The position numbers and the translations under genes were made by a program. Shown one piece after another: positions 59,804 to 64,000 of a stretch of DNA of 64,000 bases. Below the pieces are notes generated by a model. The model worked only from the letters and a program-made list of their open reading frames with translations. It was not told where the DNA came from and ran no database searches. Location of the stretch: assembly GCA_025998675.1 (NCBI GenBank), contig AP024673.1, positions 2,860,562 through 2,924,561 on the forward strand. The letters run 5' to 3'. The DNA comes from Fimbriimonadales bacterium (GTDB lineage Bacteria > Armatimonadota > Fimbriimonadia > Fimbriimonadales > GBS-DC). Position 1 is the first letter of the stretch. Every line of letters starts with the position of its first letter.

Positions 59804-61432
59804 ATGCGCTTTGCGTCTCTATGGCTTACCGCGTTGCTTCTGCTGGGCGCGACGCTGCGTTCGCCCGCGCCGGTTGCCGTCGAGAGCCACATGCTGCCCA
59901 TGCGCGACGGCGTGCGCTTGGCGACCGATGTGTACCTGCCGCAGGGGCAGCCGCCGTTCCCCGTGATTCTCATCCGCACGCCCTACGACAAAACCGCGCT
60001 CAAGCCCATCGGCGAGGACGGCGCACGGCGCGGCTACGCCGTCGTGGTGCAGGACACGCGCGGGCGATTCGCCTCCGAAGGCGCGAACCTGCCATTTGAG
60101 GGCGACGGCTGGTGGGAGAACCGCGCCGACGGCGTCGATACCGTGCAGTGGATTGCCCGCCAGCGCTGGTGCAACGGCAAAATCGGCACATGGGGCGGCT
60201 CCGCGCTGGGGATTAATCAGCTGATGCTCGCGGGCGCAGGGGCGCGACCGCTCGCGTGCCAGCACATCACCGTCGCCGAGCCGAACCTGCATCAGGCGCT
60301 GTTTCCGGGCGGGGTGTTCAAAAAGTCGCTGGTGGAGGACTGGCTGCGGGTCACCCAGCATGCGCCCGACGCGCTGGCGCACTGGACGCGCCACCCCGCC
60401 TACGACGCCTTCTGGCAGGCGCGGGATGTGAGCCGCCGCTATCGGCTGGTGGGCGCGCCTGCCGTGCATATCGGCGGCTACTACGACATCTTCGCGCAGG
60501 GCACGATTGACGCCTTTGTTGGCTACCAGACGCGCGGCGGACCGAACGCGCGCGGCAAGCAGAAGCTGCTAATGGGACCCTGGGCGCACGGCGTGCTACA
60601 AAAACGGGTCGGCGCGCTGGAGTTCCCCAACGCCGACCAGCCGCCATGCACTTTCCATGACCCGTGGCGCTGGTTCGAACGCTATCTGAAGGGCGTCGAC
60701 AACGGGGTAGACCGCGAGCCGACGGTGGTGTACTATGTGATGGGCGCAGTGGGCGAGCCGAACGCGCCGGGCAACGAGTGGCGCACGGCAGACCGCTGGC
60801 CGCCGCTGCCCACCCGTCCGACCGCGCTCTATCTGCACGGCGACCGCACGCTGGCGTTCCGCAAGCCCGCGCGCGGCGCGGCGCTGACCTACACCTACGA
60901 CCCGCAGAACCCCGCGCCAACGATTGGCGGACGCGAGTTGAGCCTGCCCGCAGGACCGCGCGACCAGCGCACGCTCGAATTGCGCCCCGATGTGCTGGCG
61001 TTCACCAGCGCGCCGCTCCAGCAGCCGCTGGAAATCGTCGGGCGGGTGAAGGCGGTGCTGTATGTTAGCAGCGACGCGCCCGACACCGACTTCATCGTGC
61101 GCCTGTGTGATGTCTACCCCGATGGGCGTTCCTTCAACATCGCGGAGGGCGCGCTGCGCATGCGCTACCGCGAGTCGCTCACGCGCGAGCGGCGGATGCG
61201 TCCGGGCGAGGTGTATCGGGTGGAGGTGGATCTGTGGACGACGGCGATGGTGTTCAACGCGGGGCATCGGTTGCGCGTGCATATTACCTCCAGCAGCGCG
61301 CCGGGCTACGACCCGAACCCGAACACGGGCGAACCGTTCCGCGCCAGCCCGCGCACACGCCCCGCACAGAACACCCTCTACTGCGACCCAATACGGGCGA
61401 GCCATCTCGTGCTGCCTGTGGTGAGGCGTTGA
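59804..61432 (+). CDS. CocE/NonD (S15) family hydrolase
   Basis: The 542-residue alpha/beta hydrolase of the X-Pro dipeptidyl-peptidase/cocaine-esterase type starts with a probable signal peptide (MRFASLWLTALLLLGATLRS). It has MRDGVRLATDVYLP, ILIRTPYDK, VVQDTRGRFASEG, the nucleophile motif GTWGGSALGINQ, LLMGPWAHG with the likely His, and a C-terminal jelly-roll domain (DFIVRLCDVYPDGRSFNIAEG, VHITSSSAPGYDPNPNTGE). It cleaves esters or amides such as acylated compounds or peptides; the substrate is not evident. Confidence 0.9.
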   Translation: MRFASLWLTALLLLGATLRSPAPVAVESHMLPMRDGVRLATDVYLPQGQPPFPVILIRTPYDKTALKPIGEDGARRGYAVVVQDTRGRFASEGANLPFEGDGWWENRADGVDTVQWIARQRWCNGKIGTWGGSALGINQLMLAGAGARPLACQHITVAEPNLHQALFPGGVFKKSLVEDWLRVTQHAPDALAHWTRHPAYDAFWQARDVSRRYRLVGAPAVHIGGYYDIFAQGTIDAFVGYQTRGGPNARGKQKLLMGPWAHGVLQKRVGALEFPNADQPPCTFHDPWRWFERYLKGVDNGVDREPTVVYYVMGAVGEPNAPGNEWRTADRWPPLPTRPTALYLHGDRTLAFRKPARGAALTYTYDPQNPAPTIGGRELSLPAGPRDQRTLELRPDVLAFTSAPLQQPLEIVGRVKAVLYVSSDAPDTDFIVRLCDVYPDGRSFNIAEGALRMRYRESLTRERRMRPGEVYRVEVDLWTTAMVFNAGHRLRVHITSSSAPGYDPNPNTGEPFRASPRTRPAQNTLYCDPIRASHLVLPVVRR

Positions 61433-61493
61433 GAGGCTGTCTGATGCCACTTGGGTGCGTGTGGACGACTCGCATTAGTCCAATAAAGCCCGC

Positions 61494-61544
61494 AACTGCA
61501 TACCGCTTGACCCATGCACTGGGATCGAGGTAAATAGCTTTCAT
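61494..61544 (-). pseudogene. PIN-domain (VapC-like) toxin remnant
   Basis: Seventeen codons, MKAIYLDPSAWVKRYAV, reproduce the start of PIN-domain toxins, including the first catalytic Asp. After this the frame (open to 61284) shows no PIN homology and runs into the end of the CocE-type gene on the other strand. The other acidic residues needed for RNase activity are missing, so it is a truncated, inactive toxin. The ATG overlaps the antitoxin stop by four bases. Confidence 0.55.
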
Positions 61545-61795
61545 CGCAGGGATCTCTGTCGCTTGAGAAGGCGGCTTCCCCAGTTCGTCGGTAAGCCCTG
61601 CGCTAACCGCTTGCGCGCTTCGGACAGAGAGAGCGGGGCAGCCTCAGAAGACTCAATTCCCCAGAGTTCGGCAAGCTGTTGCAACGCGACAGTGGGCGGC
61701 TGGTGCGTGAGTAAGAAGCGAAGCTGCTGTTTGACCTCGCTCAGCTCCTGCTCAACGCGCGCCAGTCGTTCCCGAATCTCCTGCTCAGCTTTCAT
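61541..61795 (-). CDS. Antitoxin-like coiled-coil protein
   Basis: The 84-residue protein has an N-terminal heptad-repeat helix (MKAEQEIRERLARVEQELSE then VKQQLRFLL) and a C-terminal segment rich in Arg and Leu (SLSEARKRLAQGLPTNWGSR). It sits directly before the PIN remnant with an ATGA overlap, as antitoxins do. A TATACT box (61803-61808, reverse strand) lies seven bases before the ATG. I recognise no defined antitoxin family, so the role is inferred from context. Confidence 0.6.
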   Translation of the reverse strand: MKAEQEIRERLARVEQELSEVKQQLRFLLTHQPPTVALQQLAELWGIESSEAAPLSLSEARKRLAQGLPTNWGSRLLKRQRSLR

Positions 61796-61837
61796 AGCAC
61801 GGAGTATACCTTTCAGGCAAGGGCAGCCAGAAAAGCT

Positions 61838-62956
61838 CTAACGATTCCGATTCGTTTCCAGTTGTTTGCGGCGCAGGCGGCGCGGCTTGAGGTACTGACG
61901 GTTCCACGCGAAAATCAGCGTCAACACAAGCGCAATCCCCGTCAGCGGCAGCACAAAATAGCCCATCGCCAGCGTATACTCGTCCAGCGCGTCGTGATGG
62001 CTGGAGTAGAGAACCAGATAGATGGTGTAGGCGAGGTAGTAGCCCACAAACAGCGCGCCCTCCCAGCGTTTAATCTGGAAGCCGTTGAAGAAGACGGGGA
62101 AGCACGCCAGCGAGACGGCAATCATCACCAGCGCGTCAAACCGCAGCACAGCGGGGGCGACTGTCATCCCATCGGGCGCCACGAGGCTGCTGAAGCCCAG
62201 CACCGACAGGATGTTGAAGATGTTGCTGCCGACCACATTGCCCACCGAGATGTCGCGTTCGCCGCGCATGCTGGCAATCACGGAGGTCGCCAGTTCGGGC
62301 AGGGAGGTGCCGACCGCCACAACCGTCAGCCCAATCACCAGTTCACTCACGCCGAAGGCGCGCGCCGCCGCGACCGCGCCCTGAATGAGCCATTCCGACC
62401 CCAGCACCAGCCCTGCCAGCCCCGCGACAATCAGCCCCGTGAGCTTGAGATAGGTCCAGCCGTTGCGCGGAATCGCGCCCGCCTCTTCCAGCTCCTCCTC
62501 CAGCAGCGTTTCCGAGCGCGCCGTGCGCGCCATCCAGACCAGATACGCGGCGAAGATGCCCACCAGCACCCCGCCGTCCAGACGCGTGAGCTTGCCGTCA
62601 TACGCCAGCGCGAAAAACAGAAGCGCCGTGCCAATCATCATCGGCACTTCGATTTTGATGAGGCGCACGCTCACCGCCAGCGGCGCGACCACCGCCGATA
62701 AGCCCAGAATCAGCAAAATGTTCACGATGTTGCTGCCGACCACATTCCCGACAGCAATATCGGGCTGCCCGCGATAGGCGGAGAGGACCGACACGGCAAG
62801 CTCGGGCGCGCTCGTGCCAAACGCGACCACGCTCAGCCCAATGACTACGGGCGGCACGCCCAGCAGCGACGCGAGCCTCGACGCGCCCCGCACCAGCCAC
62901 TCGCCGCCGCCAATCAGTAGCAGCAGCCCCGGCAGAATCAGCCAGATTTTCTCCAA
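61838..62956 (-). CDS. Calcium/sodium antiporter (CaCA family, YrbG-like)
   Basis: The 372-residue membrane protein has about ten or eleven helices and two alpha-repeats: VVAFGTSAPELAVSV...GNVVGSNIVN and VVAVGTSLPELATSV...GNVVGSNIFN, whose Glu and Asn/Ser residues coordinate Ca2+ and Na+. The two halves are separated by an acidic loop (LLEEELEEAG). The start is TTG, with AGGAGG about 11 bases upstream. It lies 15 bases after nuoL and may be read from the same transcript, although it is not part of complex I. Confidence 0.93.
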   Translation of the reverse strand: MEKIWLILPGLLLLIGGGEWLVRGASRLASLLGVPPVVIGLSVVAFGTSAPELAVSVLSAYRGQPDIAVGNVVGSNIVNILLILGLSAVVAPLAVSVRLIKIEVPMMIGTALLFFALAYDGKLTRLDGGVLVGIFAAYLVWMARTARSETLLEEELEEAGAIPRNGWTYLKLTGLIVAGLAGLVLGSEWLIQGAVAAARAFGVSELVIGLTVVAVGTSLPELATSVIASMRGERDISVGNVVGSNIFNILSVLGFSSLVAPDGMTVAPAVLRFDALVMIAVSLACFPVFFNGFQIKRWEGALFVGYYLAYTIYLVLYSSHHDALDEYTLAMGYFVLPLTGIALVLTLIFAWNRQYLKPRRLRRKQLETNRNR

Positions 62957-62971
62957 CGCCCTGTGCGCCTC

Positions 62972-64000
62972 CTAACGCAAGCCATACACGAACGCCGCCG
63001 CCAGCAGCAGCAACGCGCCCAGCATCATCACAAACGCATACGAACGCACATAGCCGCTCTGCAGCGGACGGAGCCAGTTGCCCACGCTCCGCGCCAGCGC
63101 GCCCACTGCATTCACCACCAGGTCAATCAGACTCTCCACAATCACCGACAGCACGAGCGCGAACGCGCCGCCGAGATTGACCCCAACGGCGCGCATCACG
63201 CCGTCGTAGCCCCACTGCTTGTGCGCCGCGCCCCACACGCCCGCCAGACGCGCCTCTGGCTCGGGAACCCCGCGCCGATACCGCGCCACGCCAAACAGGA
63301 TGCCCAGCACCGCCGCGCCCAGCGCAATCCCGAACACCAGCCCCTTGCCCGCCGCCTCGCTGAAAAAGAGCTGCTCCTGCGTCAGAATGCTCGGCTCGGC
63401 GACGGGCTTGAGGAACTCATGGAACGCCTTCTCGCTCGGCAGCAGCCAGCCGAACAGCACCGACCCCAGCGCCAGCAAGCCCAGCACACTCAGCACCGTC
63501 GCGTACCGCTCGCGCACAGGCGCATGGTGTTCCTGATGCGCAGGCGGCGCGAAAAAGACCAGCCACACCATGCGCGTCATATACGCCGCCGTCAGTCCCG
63601 CCGTCAGAATGCCCACGCCAAACAGCACGGGCGCGAAGGTCACCAGCTTCGCGTTGTAGACGCTGAGCAGCACCGCCTCTTTCGACCAGAAGCCCGACAG
63701 GGGCGGGATGCCCGCAATCGCCAGCCAGCCGACAAGCATCGTAGCGGCGGTGATGGGCAACGCTCTCGCCAGCCCCCCCATCGCGCGGATGTCGCCCTGA
63801 TGGTGCAGCGCAATCAGCACGGAGCCTGCGCCCAGAAACAGCAGCGCCTTGAAAAACGCATGCGTCGCCACATGGAACATCCCCGCCCAGAACGCGCCGA
63901 CCCCGCACGCCAGAAACATGTAGCCCAGCTGGCTCACCGTCGAGTACGCCAGCACGCGCTTGAGGTCGGTCTGCGCAATCGCAATCGTCGCGGCGAACAG
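62972..64000 (-). CDS. nuoL: NADH-quinone oxidoreductase subunit L (5' part outside window)
   Basis: The last 342 or so codons of nuoL are visible, and the reading frame is open to the window edge. Segments LFAATIAIAQTDLKRVLAYS then TVSQLGYMFLACGVGAF, THAFFKALLFLGAGSV, DIRAMGGL and GIPPLSGFWSKEAVL are those of the proton-pumping NuoL/ND5 antiporter-like subunit, including the key Lys residues of the channel. The C-terminal part includes the lateral-helix region. nuoM and nuoN would be expected beyond the window or elsewhere, as the next gene here is an exchanger. Confidence 0.95.
   Translation of the reverse strand: MFAATIAIAQTDLKRVLAYSTVSQLGYMFLACGVGAFWAGMFHVATHAFFKALLFLGAGSVLIALHHQGDIRAMGGLARALPITAATMLVGWLAIAGIPPLSGFWSKEAVLLSVYNAKLVTFAPVLFGVGILTAGLTAAYMTRMVWLVFFAPPAHQEHHAPVRERYATVLSVLGLLALGSVLFGWLLPSEKAFHEFLKPVAEPSILTQEQLFFSEAAGKGLVFGIALGAAVLGILFGVARYRRGVPEPEARLAGVWGAAHKQWGYDGVMRAVGVNLGGAFALVLSVIVESLIDLVVNAVGALARSVGNWLRPLQSGYVRSYAFVMMLGALLLLAAAFVYGLR

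Overview
The window is a gene-dense, GC-rich bacterial chromosome segment. An Omp85/BamA outer-membrane protein marks a diderm. Three exported proteins end in PEP-CTERM sorting signals and two end in dockerin-like repeats. FeoB is split into two genes. Many promoters have a -10 box about six bases before the start codon. Together these fit Armatimonadota (Fimbriimonadia-like) best, but that assignment is inference and was not tested by any search. No rRNA or tRNA gene was recognised.

Region 1 (1-5.7 kb) is an Rhs/YD-repeat locus. The 3' end of a large rhs gene is followed by two displaced C-terminal cassettes, and each of the three cysteine-rich tips is followed by a different small gene that could be its immunity gene. 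The third cassette has an in-frame TAG. This is the most unusual part of the window.

Region 2 (5.9-20.4 kb) holds a NurA-like nuclease, an aldo/keto reductase, a PHB-depolymerase-type esterase, an ABC ATPase, RqcH, a large membrane protein, a DprA-like protein, purC, a PEP-CTERM protein with a structured leader, and a lamin-tail/dockerin protein.

Region 3 (20.6-35.7 kb) is mostly housekeeping. It has a feo iron-uptake operon, pyrH-frr-uppS, a reverse-strand perM-like/uppP/rmlD operon, a reverse-strand rhodanese/rng/hypothetical/PP2C operon, and purM with a PAP2 phosphatase and small membrane proteins. The rng gene seems to start at an ATC codon. UppS, UppP, RmlD and the nucleotidyltransferase at 38.7 kb all belong to envelope polysaccharide synthesis.

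Region 4 (35.7-53 kb) carries fucI, a PD-(D/E)XK nuclease candidate, a sugar nucleotidyltransferase, a GAF histidine kinase, ubiX, a CorA-like protein, a Gfo/Idh oxidoreductase, an orphan MntA antitoxin, folC, bamA, a HIT protein, a family-4 uracil-DNA glycosylase, two PEP-CTERM proteins and a ribbon-helix-helix regulator.

Region 5 (53-64 kb) has a helix-hairpin-helix protein, NamZ-like DUF1343, DUF429, a LamG/dockerin protein, tandem exported paralogs, a CocE-type hydrolase, a broken PIN toxin with an intact antitoxin, a Ca2+/Na+ exchanger and the end of nuoL.

Two families of short palindromic or terminal-inverted-repeat elements are scattered through the window. They have truncated or altered at least two genes. 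Three toxin-antitoxin loci survive only as remnants.
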